This document shows, in pieces, positions 12,101-24,194 of a stretch of 64,000 nt of DNA; within the stretch, counting starts at the first letter, position 1; every line of letters starts with the position of its first letter. Under the pieces are notes generated by a model, which did not search any database, had not been told where the DNA came from, and saw only the letters and a list, made by a program, of their open reading frames with translations. The position numbers were made by a program, and so were the translations under genes. This stretch comes from Sordariomycetes sp. S80-01Y (Eukaryota > Ascomycota > Sordariomycetes), in NCBI GenBank assembly GCA_037042185.1, contig JAXQJY010000026.1:806001-870000 (forward strand), read 5' to 3'.

Positions 12101-14400
12101 AGCGGAGATAGTGTGTTATAAGCTCTTCTAATAACCTAATGAATGTATGCTTGCTCGTGTGCTTCTGTTCTCTCCGTAGTCGATACGAATGAGTGGTAGT
12201 TCTACAAAGAGAAGCAAAAGTCATGTTCTCAGGAAAGAGACCTACCCCTCTGCTTTCAAAGAGTCAGATTCTCATTGATTTTATAATGCTTGAGGATGAA
12301 ATTACTTTTCTTTCTCTACGAGTAATATATTTAATGTATTAGTCGCTTTTTTCTACCTTGGTAACCCTGCGTAGATCGATCGTGAAGTTATTTGTTTTTG
12401 GAGTAGAACGGCGCTTTTACTTACAGTAGTTAGGCTAGATAACGGCATTGGTCTTTCAATAACGTAGGTCAGGAAAATCATATTTGTCTACAGGAGGTGG
12501 GGCGACTTATGCCCATGAAAAAGAAAACCGAAGCGGACCAGTGGTTCGAGGGCTCTGTAGAGTAGGCATGTATTAGATTCTGTAGACGGGTTGGTACTAT
12601 TCACACATTACACCTGACTATAGCATCAGTGGAACACATGAAGCAAATGTCTTCATAAATGTTGGGTCAATAGTTCAGCATAGTGCCAAATGTTGATGGT
12701 GACCCTCTTATCCTCTGGACACGACACTGGATCGCTGTCTCTCGCTGCTCTTCATACTATTATAACAGGATACCTTCAAAGGTAACAATAACGACTAATT
12801 ATCTAATATCACGTCTTTTGAACGCTAGATTAGATAGTCTGCTAAGGGCAAAATTATGATTCGATGATAAAGTAATCGGGTAGAAAGTGTCTCGATAGAC
12901 CTCTAAAAGCGAGTATGGAGAGAAAGCGCTGTGTATGTCGGGCACACAAAAAAACACAAGACAAGTATACCAGGTAGATGGTCTAGCTAGAAGTCTGCCT
13001 CTTGGAAAGGTTGACGTAGTTTATAAGTGACTCCATACGGCCTTCCAGGTTGCTGATATACTGATACCATAGCTCAAGTAAGAGTTTATCGTTTAAATTC
13101 TAGGGACTCTATGCTTGCGTACACCTTTAAATATTTACCTTTTTTAATATACTATTTCTCCATTGAAAAATCGGGCCTAGCCTTAAATCATGCATTTTTA
13201 CTCTTATATTCAGAGTGTATCAATTGCTTTTTCAGGCATACCACCCGGAATTGGCTAGCGCTAATAGCATTTATTTGCAAGCATGCCCTGCTACAATTGT
13301 TATCTTACACCTTCAAGATATGAAAAACTTCCACGCGGACACGTGCAAGCTTCACTCACTGAAATCAAGGATATTTGTCTTGCAAATCTTTGGTGAAAGC
13401 TTTACCATACGACTAAGGTATAATATGTCTTCTATGCGCATTTCCAATGTTCTTCTCTCCCTTTTGCTGTATTTTTCTCTTTCTCCAAATTTCCAGCAGC
13501 ACGTTGCATTACCATGAATAAGTGGCAAGATGTTTTATAGTCAGACCCTATATGAGATTGACGGCTCATTGCCCCGTCTCTTGTTCCGTCTTCCCTTCTT
13601 GTTATTAGACCTCGCGGTGCGTTGAGCGATTACAACCAATTACATAGCCAGTAGTGAGCATCTATATCACCGAGGTTTCTGTGTATCACGGCTATTTGTG
13701 TGTGGTGGGGGCCGAGCGTTATCTGTATTCTTGTCTTGTCGAGGACACAAGTTAGTTTCTAGGGAAAATCCCTAAGTTATGAATGCAAGTAGTTTCTGTT
13801 AATCCAGTTTTGGCAGTCCCCACTGGGGGAACATAGCCGTTAAAAAAATACCCGCAAAATTTAAATATCAATGAAATGTACAATGTAGGTAGAGAAAGCC
13901 GTCATATACCTTTTCTCTTGAAGCCCCCGCCCCCGCTGGAGCCATTCCTTCCGTAGATAAATTTGAGCGGATTCCCGCAACGCTATGTTTCCCAGCAGCC
14001 ACTCCATACAAAGACATTGATGTTTCCAAAGTCAAAATTTGATCGCGACTGGCATACAATTACTGATGTCTATGCTGTTGTTAGATGTCGTTCCTGGATC
14101 TATCTTACTTCAGGTTCATGTCTTCTTCGTGGAATCACCCACTCTGGCCTTTCTGGGTAATGTTATATTGGACTTGTACAGCCTGGTCCGGGAGTTTTGT
14201 TTCTAGCGAAGGGTCAAATCATCTGCTGCTTTCTCAAATTTGACACTACTTATTCTTACGACGACGCCACCGTCGTGTACGGCTCTATTTGTCTCTTGAT
14301 ATGGACAATAATTTTGGGAATTAAGATTTTGGAAAGTATACCTTGACTCGCCGAGCCTGATCTTCGGATTCCGTATTTTACGATAAACACAATATCAATT

Positions 14401-15044
14401 ATGCCCTATGTAGCACCGCATCACAAGTGCCGAGAATCAACGGGCGGCAAGTCATTAAGAGACGGCAACTGTCGGTGAGCATAACTCATGGGCAGTGAGA
14501 TATGCGTAACGCAATAAATATGCCGGCCAAACCCTTGTGTGATTAGCCGTGGACTGCAATACTCTGTATACGTTTGGTCTAGAGTACTTATTAGAGCCCA
14601 GGAGGCGGAAAACAGCTAGCCTGGAAGAAAGCAAGCACTTCGAGCATATACAAAAGCTGATGATGTCGAGAGTAAGGCGAAATTTGAAGCTCCTGGTGAT
14701 GCTCATAAAAAAAAAAAGTTATCAAGCCCATTACCCTACGTGAAGGAAGAACCCGGTACTCCGTTGTCATGCAAAGGAAAAGGAAAGTATGGCGGTATCT
14801 TTCAAAGGCTGGAAGTCCCATATTGGGGCTGGCTGGTCGAAGAATGAGGCAAAACAAAAAGCCTAAGAGATGCAGTGCACTGTGATACAGGTACAGACTC
14901 TGGACTAGTTGTGGGAGCATGCCAGTGGATGCCAGAGGGAGTGGTTGAGAATGGCAGCAGCAATAGAATAGATCATGTATCGACGAACATTGTAGATTTA
15001 ATCTGAAGTGATACGCGTGCATACGACGACAAGCATGGAATCAT
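14401..15044. other. Intergenic, right margin of the island
   Basis: Composition returns towards that of the euchromatic arm. A 143-codon minus-strand frame (14591-15022) is rich in Leu, His and Cys and resembles nothing I know. I see no RNA gene. Confidence 0.5.
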
Positions 15045-15173
15045 CAAGTCAGAGCACCCAGAAGCTGCGGTCTCCTCCAAACCCGCCCCAAAGCCAAATC
15101 AGAGCGCGAAACCTTTTGTTCACAGTCGCAACGAGTAAGGAAGGTGGGCGCAGTTTCTGGGTGCTCTGACTTG
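15045..15173. mobile_element. Short element with 25-bp terminal inverted repeats (MITE-like)
   Basis: The left arm (15045-15069, starting CAAGTCAGAGCACCC) and the right arm (15149-15173, ending GGGTGCTCTGACTTG) are reverse complements over 25 bp with one mismatch. They enclose about 79 bp without coding capacity. The size and form suit a non-autonomous DNA transposon (MITE). I see no convincing target-site duplication at the arm ends, so a simple hairpin or a remnant of a larger palindrome is also possible. Confidence 0.55.
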
Positions 15174-15429
15174 GCAATACACCATTCAAAAGCGATACAA
15201 GTGAGCCGAAGTGAGAATAGTGCTGGGAAGAGGCAAGCTAAGACCCAAGCGCGGACACACATTTTGCAGCGCCCTGTCTTTGGGCCTACTTGAATACTTC
15301 ACTTTGTTGTTGGGTAATATTTTATAATATGCCAGTATCGGTTGAAACGCACTGAAGTATGTTTATTTGTCGGACCAAGATCAGCGAGGTCCCTAGCTAC
15401 CATTGGAGATGCTGCTTCAAGCTACGTCC

Positions 15430-16837
15430 TTAGCCGGTGTACTTGACAGCAAACAAGCCTCCCTCGATGCAGTTCAGAACTATGATACCGCTCGAAAAGT
15501 ACGGATAGACACTCCAAGCGCCAACAAAGCTTGGCTGAGGGTTGGCATCGTCAGCTGGGTAGCAGTCGAAGTACCCGAGCTGCTCAATGCTAGCCCCTGT
15601 GGGATCATCACCGAGGTTCGCCACGTCCAAGATGCGCAGACCAGACCCGTAGTTGGCTTGGTAAGACAGGCCGTCAACAACGTACTGGTTGTGATCAATG
15701 GCTTTGATCGGTGCTGTGTACGTTCCGGTCCACTGCGGCGACGAAAGTGAAGAGATATCGAAGATGTACGTCTTCGTCTCGCCAGATCCGTTGGTACCGT
15801 ACTGCTCATCCAACTCATCGTCAAGAAGAACGTAGCGAGACTCCGCATCAACAACCCAGCCCTGGTGAGTGTACGCGGAGCCTTCGTACGGCGTAGTCGA
15901 GATGACGGATGGGTTCGCCTTGTCCGTCACATCGTAGATGGTGAAGGTGTCCTCGTTGTAGCCGTAGCAAATCTCGCGGCCAACATAGTCCTGATCGACG
16001 CCGTTGTAAACGACGCATTGCGCATCGTGGACGTAACCATCCGAGCTGTCGCAGCCAACCTGGGTGGGTGCAGTAGGATCAGAGACATCAACCATTACAA
16101 GACCGCCAGAGCACACACTCGCACCGACGACGTATAGCATCTCGGTTTCCTCATTGGCGACCACGTTGTGAGAGTTTCCGACCCCATCAAAGTGGGCGGC
16201 GAGGTCAGAGGTCGTGGAAAATGTCACTGGCGATGAAGGATCTACTTCAAGCAGCTTCTCCAGATTAAAGACCTGGATGCCGTGGCGCGAAGCCTCCGAG
16301 CCGATGTAGACATGCGATCCAATGACCTTCATATCGCGCCAAGTCGATGATGAAGTCTGGGTTGGCAAGCGACCCAGGTAGCTGAGACCAGACGAGGTAA
16401 CCTCGACAAAGGCGGTGCCGTCAGTCTGGCCAACAATAGCGAACTCGCGGCCATCAGGGGAGGTCCAGCCTTGACTAGTCAACATACAAAATCACGGAAT
16501 AGAAAGCGCAGAGCTTACCCCAGGTATCGTTGCCCTCACGGTCAGCGCTGCCCATGTCTCCATGCGAGAGTGTTCCGTGAAGGTCGACGTTCTCGCAGGA
16601 GTAGTCGCCAGCAGCGCCATTCTGGCATGCCGTTGCTTTCATGGACGGCCACCTGCCCTCGTCAAACATTCCCTGGGCGCGCGAGGCATCACGCTGGGAG
16701 GCCTTGAGCTGCATCAAGGTGCCCATACGGTTGGCCGAGGTTAGCTTGGGGAGCGACTCTTCAGAGGGCGAGCGAGAGGCCATGTGACCGGTCGTCGCCA
16801 TGGCGGTTCCCGCGAAGGCTAGAGTGGAGAACTTCAT
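15430..16837 (-). CDS. Secreted LVIVD-repeat (choice-of-anchor B type) protein
   Basis: Exons 16519..16837 and 15430..16469 with a 49-bp GT-AG intron give 452 aa. The start at 16837 was chosen over upstream in-frame codons because it begins a signal peptide (MKFSTLAFAGTAMA). The body repeats short beta-propeller-like blades of the LVIVD type, such as GLVMVDVSDPTAP, FTIYDVTDKANPS, TYIFDISSLSSP and GLRILDVANLGDDP, with acidic loops. Several Cys suit an extracellular protein. Fungal members are often labelled regulatory P domain-containing protein; the substrate or partner is not known. It is the first clear protein gene right of the island, reading towards it. Its own promoter lies in the 1.7-kb gap on its right. 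Confidence 0.88.
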
Positions 16838-18567
16838 GATGAGAGAGGTCTGGTGAGCTTGTTTCAAGGTAAAATGGCAGATGGTCGAGAGCGAGCGCAT
16901 GGCATTTATACTTGCCGGAGGCGTACCCACGACCACTGCTCTTTCGGCTCTCTCGCCGGATCATCTCGTACGAGGCACGAGCCGTCGCAATACCACTTGC
17001 TTCAAACGGCCTGTATGCCGATCCTTGAGCTGCCCACCTGACGCTTATCATGCGTCGAAGGTTGCCGCCCAACTTCCAGAAGCACCAGGGCCAAAGGGTT
17101 GCACCCCCCTGATCACGACTAGCGGCCAGGATTTCGGTATGGGAACCATGACGCTGCAGTTGGCAAGCTGGTCTAGAAAAGCCGTGAGTGGCTCGATTGT
17201 AGCGTAGCTACGGCACTTTGCACAAAAAGTCCCGCCTGTGGTTCCATTGCAGTGAGAAGCGCGGGGTGGGAAGCTGATACACGAGTAGCTTATGGCCTGC
17301 CTAAATAGGTAAAATGAGCCCTCGGGCCCCCAGCCAGGTGGCCTTAGTTCAAAACGCCCAGGACTAGCTCTTCGTTTCCTTACAACACACGCATGCTGTT
17401 CGCATAATCAGCAGCGACGGGACAGCCCAGCGTTTTATTTCGCGCACGGCTCAAGCTCTTCAAAGGGCTCGGGCTCGCAAGCCTCGAAAGTCTCTCCACA
17501 CGCAGTCGCCCCATACAACTACACAAGGTTTTCCAGAGCAATTCGTTCCAGCCAACGGAATCGTCCTGACGCCGGGGATGCATCGCACGGGTTCAGGGAG
17601 CGGGATAGGCTCTACCTGCTGTCGTACACGGACAGTGGACTTCCATGGTCTCACAACGCACATGTCCTGAAGAAACCATGCTCACTCCACAGAACATCAG
17701 AGACCATCGATGGACTGCCCTCATCACCACGACGCCGTTGCATCGGGAAGCCGATTTAAAGGTGCCTTTACCATTCTTCGTTTTAGTTGGATTATTCGAA
17801 ACAAGTAAGGCTGTTGCCAGGACTTCACATGAGTTTGCTCGCGACTGGATGGCGATGGTCCGAGGCAGATGCCTTGGGGGTGAGTTATGAGGCGTGACTA
17901 AGTTGCAACTGATCGTGCCGACTTGTTGCATATCACAGAGGAGAGGGAGGGCTTACCTATGACGTCTCCGGCATGGGGACTGCAATCGCTCTTTACGGAA
18001 CATTTCAATGATGTTGTTGCCGCTTCCGGAGGGAAGGCATCTCGTCCATCGCCACTTTTTTTTCCCATGATCTAACCCTGGGCTGCTAACAGCAGTACGC
18101 GTGGCTTTGTTTCAGGGGTCGTAGCGAATCTAAAATCGCTCTAGCCTACGAAATAGTCGGCACCAAGAGTCCCACGCACACTCCTGTAGCCACTGCCCAA
18201 GACCGTGCTACAGGGCAACGACGAATGTCCTGCATTAGACCCTGTGACCGAGAGGTAGTCGCTTCTGTTTTCATCTTAATCTCTGGAGGCCATGGATACC
18301 TCTACCGCCATCTGTGTCTCCTCCAGAGCTTAACATCATATTACTAGCTTCTTCCCCGGCGGAGACTCCCAGCGAAGTGCATGTCTTCTCCGAGGACAAG
18401 GTCGATTCTGGCGTAGCTTTGTCGATGTTGGTTCTACAATGGAACTAAGTACACCAAAGATGCTCCCGAAAAAGAGCCTAGCATTTCCACGTGGATATTA
18501 GCTTCGAGTGACCAAGGAGAACTAAGGGAACAGCAAACATGGCATATATATTGGGACAGAAAAACAC
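16838..18567. other. Intergenic between the LVIVD and kinesin genes
   Basis: About 1.7 kb. It holds the promoter of the secreted LVIVD protein and the 3' region of the kinesin gene. Open frames here are at most ~110 codons and show no motif or splice structure I can support. No RNA gene seen. Confidence 0.5.
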
Positions 18568-20570
18568 TCAAATTGCAACGTAGTAGTACCGCGTGGCGAT
18601 GTCGTACTCTAGGACAACCTCCATCTCCATTTGGGCTTTTGTGATAACAACCTGTCGCCAGAGATCGACTGTACAGGAATTTTGAATAGCCCCTGGAGCT
18701 ACGAGAGCACAGAGAAACCTCTCAGAATTGCCATCATCCCCCAACCCTTCAAACCCGGATACGACGTGGGTGTTGTGTGTGGCAAAAGAGGCCGCAGGGC
18801 TCAAGACCACGGCCATATTCAGAGACCCAGGCGCGTCGGACTGCGGCTCTTCTGGAGCATTCCAACTGACGACCATGCCCGCACGAATGCGATCCTTGAA
18901 AGGCACCCCAGAAGCCATAGGGTCGCGACTCGAACTCGTCCCCGATACATCGACACGCTTCGTGGGAGGTCCAGAACTCGCGCTGCCACGGGAGGCAGGA
19001 GACATTTTTCGCTGTGAGTCCACATGCATTTGCCAAAGCCTAGATCTAAATGCCCTAGCTTGCTCGGGAGTGACACCATCCGTCTGCAAACAGCGAGCCT
19101 CGAACTCTTGCTCGGGAAGCCGAAGAAGCTGGGCACCAGATTCAATAGGGGCGAGAGTAGAAGGTGTTATAGGAGGAGTTCCAGACTAAAGCATACTGTT
19201 AGTGGTGTGCCCAGACCTCAACTTTCGGTAGATGACATATTGGCTTACATTGGATCCAATCCACTCTTTCACTTGCGTATTGTTCCATGTTAACGGGGCC
19301 TCTGGGTCATGGACCACAGCTTTTTTTTCGGGCACTGGCACACGGAGCATCTCAGCGTACCTCAGTGTGTTCTTACTGGGGCCAATATCGAGCAAGCTAG
19401 GGTTAACGCAGGCAACGGTGACCGTCTTGCAAGTGCGCATACTTTTCGGATCGAAAACATGCTTCAAGACCCTGGTAAGAGCGCTTTGGCGAAAAGGGAT
19501 GTATGGCTTCTTCTTCGTACCAGCAACCAGCAGAGCGTCAGCCTCGGCTCGACCTCTTATGCAGTCCTTTAGAACAGATAAGCTAGTGTTGATCTCACGC
19601 GTTTCCTTCATCCGCTCTGCACCATGTTTTGCCTTATCGCGAGCTGCTTCCGAGCCAGCGAGGTCCACAAGATAAAGCATACCGTCTTCCGCCTCAGGTG
19701 CGGAGGGATTCTCAATTCGTATGCGACAAATGGCATGTGACCGCGATGAGGAGTCGTTCTTCTCTGTAGCTTCTGTGCGACGGAATTTCGCAGCGCCCTC
19801 CACAAGGCCTAGGACATGGTCTACAGTTGTCACATTTTCCTCAACGGCCCCTGCGAGCTGCGTGACGCCAAAAGAGTCTTCAAGGATTGAAAATGGCCTC
19901 CTGCCATTGAGTAAATCTGCGACGATCAGCTTCATTTGTAATATAACATTGTAGATAGACCTACCATATGAAGAGTTCCCGGCAAGCTCAAAGGCGGCCA
20001 GGTAAACTCGCCTTTCATCCTGCAGCTGATCACCCAGTAAAGCCTGCGCAACGAGATGTTGAAGCTGAGTGACAGTGAAGGTCTTTCCAGACCCTGTTTG
20101 ACCGTAGGCGAACAACGTGCCTATGCCACCACCCCAAGCCACTGGCACCAACGGCTTCACAAGAGCTTCATATATCTCCTGTGTCGAGGCATTTTGGTTG
20201 AATGAGCGATCAACTCGGTAGTTGGCTGACTGAGCTATAAGTCAGCTTTAATAACGGGGCGAGAAGGATAAGGTGCTGTGCGACTGACTTTGATAGTTGG
20301 TAGTGCTGGTGGTCCCCTTATGGGCCTCTTCAGCTCGTGCACGTCAAGGGTGCCCCCGGAACCTTGCCGTTCGTAGACTCCTTGTGGCACCATGCTGAGT
20401 ATTTCATGCTGAAGTAAGGGCCTCAGCCTCGACGCGACAATGACATCTGAATTTTCTGTCGTCCTGTCGCTCTTGGCTGCTGGGACAGTAGGCTTGAAGG
20501 CAGCAACAAGAGTCTTGTATCTTTGGGCATGTTCAACAGCGTAATCCTCCGGGCTAATGTATTCTTGCAT
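18568..20570 (-). CDS. Kinesin-13-like motor protein
   Basis: Exons 20289..20570, 19965..20229, 19249..19916 and 18568..19185 give 610 aa. The motor domain has the P-loop GQTGSGKT (137-144), switch I SSRSH (about 239-243) and switch II DLAGSE (about 267-272). YRVDRSFNQNASTQEIYEAL and AFELAGNSSYDLLNGRR place it nearest kinesin-13, the microtubule-depolymerising group. The intron at 19917..19964 is 48 nt, in frame and without a stop; it is called because it would split SSY-DLLNGRR. The C-terminal ~200 residues hold the fungal tail (GVTPEQARAFRSRLWQMHVDSQRK) and end in LEYDIATRYYYVAI. There is no long N-terminal region before the motor. The ATG at 20570 is the first in frame, but an upstream exon cannot be excluded. 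Confidence 0.85.
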
Positions 20571-21015
20571 GTTGGTTGACGGAGCAATATAAGCATATAC
20601 GATGTTCGAACTCGTGATTTTTTTCAAACAGCGTGTTGCCTATTGTTAAGTATTCAGCGCTTTTATGGTTGCGCAGCAGAGGTGCAAATTTTTGCTGCCT
20701 AACCACATGCAAGTATCAAAACGGTTGCCTGTCGTACGTTGATTTGAGTGATAAACAAAACCAGGATGGCCAGGCAGGTAAGTCGACTCTGCCTCGGTGC
20801 CTGAATTCAGAGCTCTTTGCGTTGAAATGCTTGCGGGACAACCCCTGCTGAGGCGCGTTAGAAGGAATGTGGGCCTTCTGCCACTGTACGGTGGTAGCAG
20901 CGGGAGGTTGATCATTCGCTGCGCCGTGGAGGAGGGTGGCAGTTGGTGCAGCTGTCAGCAGCTCAACGCGAGGGAGGCGCTGGATTAGATTTGACACATG
21001 CCTTGCCTAATGCTT
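20571..21015. other. Intergenic between kinesin and TFC4
   Basis: 445 bp upstream of the kinesin start and downstream of the TFC4 stop; both genes point left. Nothing further seen. Confidence 0.5.
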
Positions 21016-24000
21016 TTAAAGCACAACATTGTTGGTCTTGAGCATCTTTAGAGCGGTACGCTGGTCACCCAAGCTCAGTAGGGACACAACTTGGTTTACC
21101 ACGGTTATGATCCTGATGTCCACCTGCCCATGAGACGACTCGTCCAATGATGACAGCGCTTGGCTGTAATATTTCATGGCGAGCGATGTGAGGCCGAGAA
21201 GGTGGTGTAGGCGGCCTATGTTGTAGTACATTTCGGCCGCCGAAGGGCCACGACCGCTCTGCTGGCTCACTTCAATGTATTTGGACATGAATGTAAACCC
21301 TTGTAGAATGAGGAACTGACGGTTGATGGCTTGCCGTTTGAGGGCGTAGTGGGTATAAGCCAGTCCCAAGCTAAGATTGACCATAGGATTCATGGGTTCA
21401 AGCGCTCGCGCACGGAGAAAGTACACTATTTCGTTGTCAGCTGCGCTCCCCAAGAGCTCGGGACGCTTACCCAAGGCATACGTATAGCTCGTAGAAGCAA
21501 AAAGGATATGTCCATACAGCATGAGCAAACAAATATCCAAAGAAAGTCCGGAGACGTCAGCCTCATTTGGATTGGTGGAGGACTCGGCCGTGTTCGCTGC
21601 TTTGTTTATTTGCTCAGTGTCAATCTGTCGGATTTGACGTAGGATAAACTTCTGGGTTGGACCAGAAGTATACCATATGATGGGAGACTGGCATATTAGA
21701 GAGAGAAATGCGAACATTCGACTAGCATCTGAGGTCATATCGTCTTTCATCAGGTGGCGGGCAATGCTGACCGTTTTCTCTTCATCTGACAAGTAGACAG
21801 CGCATACTAGAGCAATCAACATTGCTGTTACGTGAAGCATACTTGGGAAACTTACCACTCCAAGCCACATGAATCTGAAAGTTGTGTGTCGAGTTCTGGA
21901 AGACTGTGGAGTCTCTCGCAGCCTCGCATACATGGTAACATTCGTCTTTGTCACCCGCAACAGCGAGACCGATGGCGAAGTCAAGGAAGATCTGGAGCCA
22001 TTCGTCAAAGGAAATGCCTTGGTGAGCGCCGAAAGAAGATGCGCCGGCTTGGCGACCACCGTGCTGCTCCGTGCTCGGGACCAGAGCTGTGGATTCTAGT
22101 CAGTCGTGGCTCCAAATCCATAATTGAAGTTGTGCCTTACTTTTCGTCAAACGCTCATACATTTGCAGCAAAGCGCTACCGGGCTGATCGGGAGCCCGAT
22201 CGTGGAGAGACCTCTTTGAACCAAGGAGCTGCAAGTATTTATCCCATGAATAAAACTGTTTCAACGACCGAAAATCGTCAACAAGTTCCCGAGACGACTG
22301 CATCCAGTCATCTACTAGATCGTGCCGTCCTTCTTTGATTTGAGACCTAAGCTCTCGTACTGCCTGATATTGTCGCGACAGCTTGACAGCATGTGCCTGC
22401 TCATCTTCGTGCCTCTCAGACAAAGCACCCAACCTCTTCGGCCGATATCTTCTGGGCACTACCGGTCCTCGCTGCGCGTGGGGAATCGCAGTCTCGTCCA
22501 CATCTTCTGTTTCCCTAGCGCGTTTTCGATCTAAAGCTCGAGCGGGCCGGCGGCGTTGCTGATGAGGCTCGGACTCGTCCCGAGGTTGATAACGAGCACT
22601 TCGCAGAGCCAGTGCTTCTGCGGCGAGAATCAGAGCTTCTTCACCCTCACTAGCCTGCTCATACAGATTTGCAAGCTCAACGCGAGATTCAATATCGTAA
22701 GGATCAACTCGAATAGCGTGAAGAAAGCATTCTTCAGCGGCAGATTGCTGTCCGCTTGCGAGGTAGCATCTCCCCTGAAGGAGCAAAATGGCGGCATCTG
22801 GGTCACCAGTCACCTCGCGAAGAACCTCGACATATTTGGCGGCGAAGGCTGCTTGGTCTCGCTTGAACAATTCCGAGGCAATGTCGAAGACCAGATACGG
22901 AAAGTCCTGGACGAAGTCGCGCGTATGGTGCTCGGTAGGATCCAACCATGAAAGGTGTCTCTGGGACGCAACAAATTAGAGATGCCTGTGCGATCAAACT
23001 CATGGCAACAACTTACGAAAGCTTCCTTTTCTTCTTCCAAACCGAGTCTATAGATTGCGAGCCTCGCACGAAGATCAAGAGGTAAAGCAGCACCGTAAAG
23101 CGCGGCGCCTGATCCTCCTGCTCTATACTGGGGCACTTGAGAACGGCGAAGGTCATCATCGTCCCATTCTCGATCGTCCAGCGTCTCGTCATCCCAATAC
23201 GTCTCAAAGGGCCTCCCCAGCAGCCATCGAGACAGAGCCTTAAGCTCTCGAATGGCTTCCAAATACCGGCCACGAGATCCATAAAGATCAACGTAGATTC
23301 CAACATCATGCCACAAGCCTTCGTCGGCACTCGCAAGGCCTTGTGTTGTTTCCAACTCAAAGTATCGTCGATAAGCCTCCGTCGCAGCGTCAATGGCAGA
23401 CTCCGAATGTCTGCTGTCAATACACGCTTCTGCAAGCTTGCGGACAGTGTCAAGGTCATGTGGGTTCTGCGTCAAAATATTGTTGTAGTCAGAAATGGCT
23501 GTCGCTAGACGCCCGAGCCGATGGCAGACGTGCGCTTTACCAAGTCGAGCTTCGACATTCGTCGGCTCTGCCCGCAAGGCAGCGGCGTAACAAAGCCTGG
23601 CGGTCTCGAGCTTTGAGTCGTCCCCATGGTCATCCACGATCTCCATGGCGAAAGCGGCGCATCGCAACCATCCTCCTACTTCCTTTGACCGTAAATGGGC
23701 AGCATATACCATCGCCGAGAGCGACTTGTCCGCCTCGCCCATCTCAGCGAAGATTGATGCAAGTGAAGTCCATGCTTGATGTGTTTCAGCGTTGATCCGA
23801 ATGACTTCTGAAGCCAGTAGAAGTGCGTTCTCGTAGTCGCCCAATAGAAAAGCCTTGTTTACTTTAGCCAGGCGAGCGGTAATGTCGCCACGAGGCTTTG
23901 CAGCTTGTCTAGGACCTCGACGTGTTGTTCGACCTCCTCTACTAGCCGCAGGAGCAGTAGAATGCGTGTTGACCATCGTTGCGCTGGTGCCTCGATGAGA

Positions 24001-24194
24001 GGCCAAGAAGTCGCGGACATCTCGGTCGAACCTGGCAATGTCGCCCTCCAACTCCTCTAGGTCTGAATCGGCATCTTCAGCAGCAGGGTCTCTGGAAACT
24101 GTTAGTATCCAGAGTGTGCGTCCGTGTCGAAGCGGGCGACCTACTGATCTTGCGAGCGGTCGCGCAAATCTTCAAGCGGACGAGTGGACGCCAT
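21016..24194 (-). CDS. TFC4: TFC4, TFIIIC subunit with TPR repeats
   Basis: Exons 24145..24194, 23017..24091, 22141..22960, 21856..22086, 21471..21806 and 21016..21425 give 973 aa, near the size of yeast Tfc4 (tau131). An acidic N-terminus (MASTRPLEDLRDRSQDQDP) leads into tetratricopeptide repeats, for instance YENALLLASEVIRINAETHQ and TARLCYAAALRAEPTNVEAR. Diagnostic fungal Tfc4 blocks are KEAFRHLSWLDPTE, ISFDEWLQIFLDFAIGLA, FILRQIRQID, and near the end NPMVNLSLGLAYTHYALKRQ. TFIIIC binds the internal promoters of tRNA and 5S genes and recruits TFIIIB through this subunit. The 45-nt intron at 21426..21470 is in frame and stopless; it is called from its gtaagc donor, ctgac branch site and the family fit of the join TYALVYFLRARALEP. 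The other introns are 49-56 bp. Confidence 0.92.

Larger units (their letters stand above)
5030..14400. repeat. AT-rich, RIP-like island of degraded repeats
   Basis: About 9.4 kb with abundant TA words and stop codons in all frames. One 60-base line counted by hand (6061-6120) has 13 G+C, about 22%, against 32 (53%) for a coding line at 55021-55080. The most AT-rich parts are about 5460-7130 and 10960-12060; patches near 8300-9650 and 13850-14250 are nearer normal. No frame above about 100 codons stands out and none has a domain I recognise. Filamentous ascomycetes mutate duplicated DNA by RIP (C:G to T:A), so old mobile-element copies are the likeliest content. I cannot name a family, find end repeats for the block or date it beyond saying it is heavily decayed. 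Confidence 0.75.

Noticed and set aside
5030-14400. Naming a particular transposon family for the island
   Set aside because: No domain, end repeat or target duplication could be supported by reading alone.
14591-15022. 143-codon minus-strand frame at the right margin of the island
   Set aside because: No domain, odd Leu/His/Cys-rich composition and no splice partner; likely chance.
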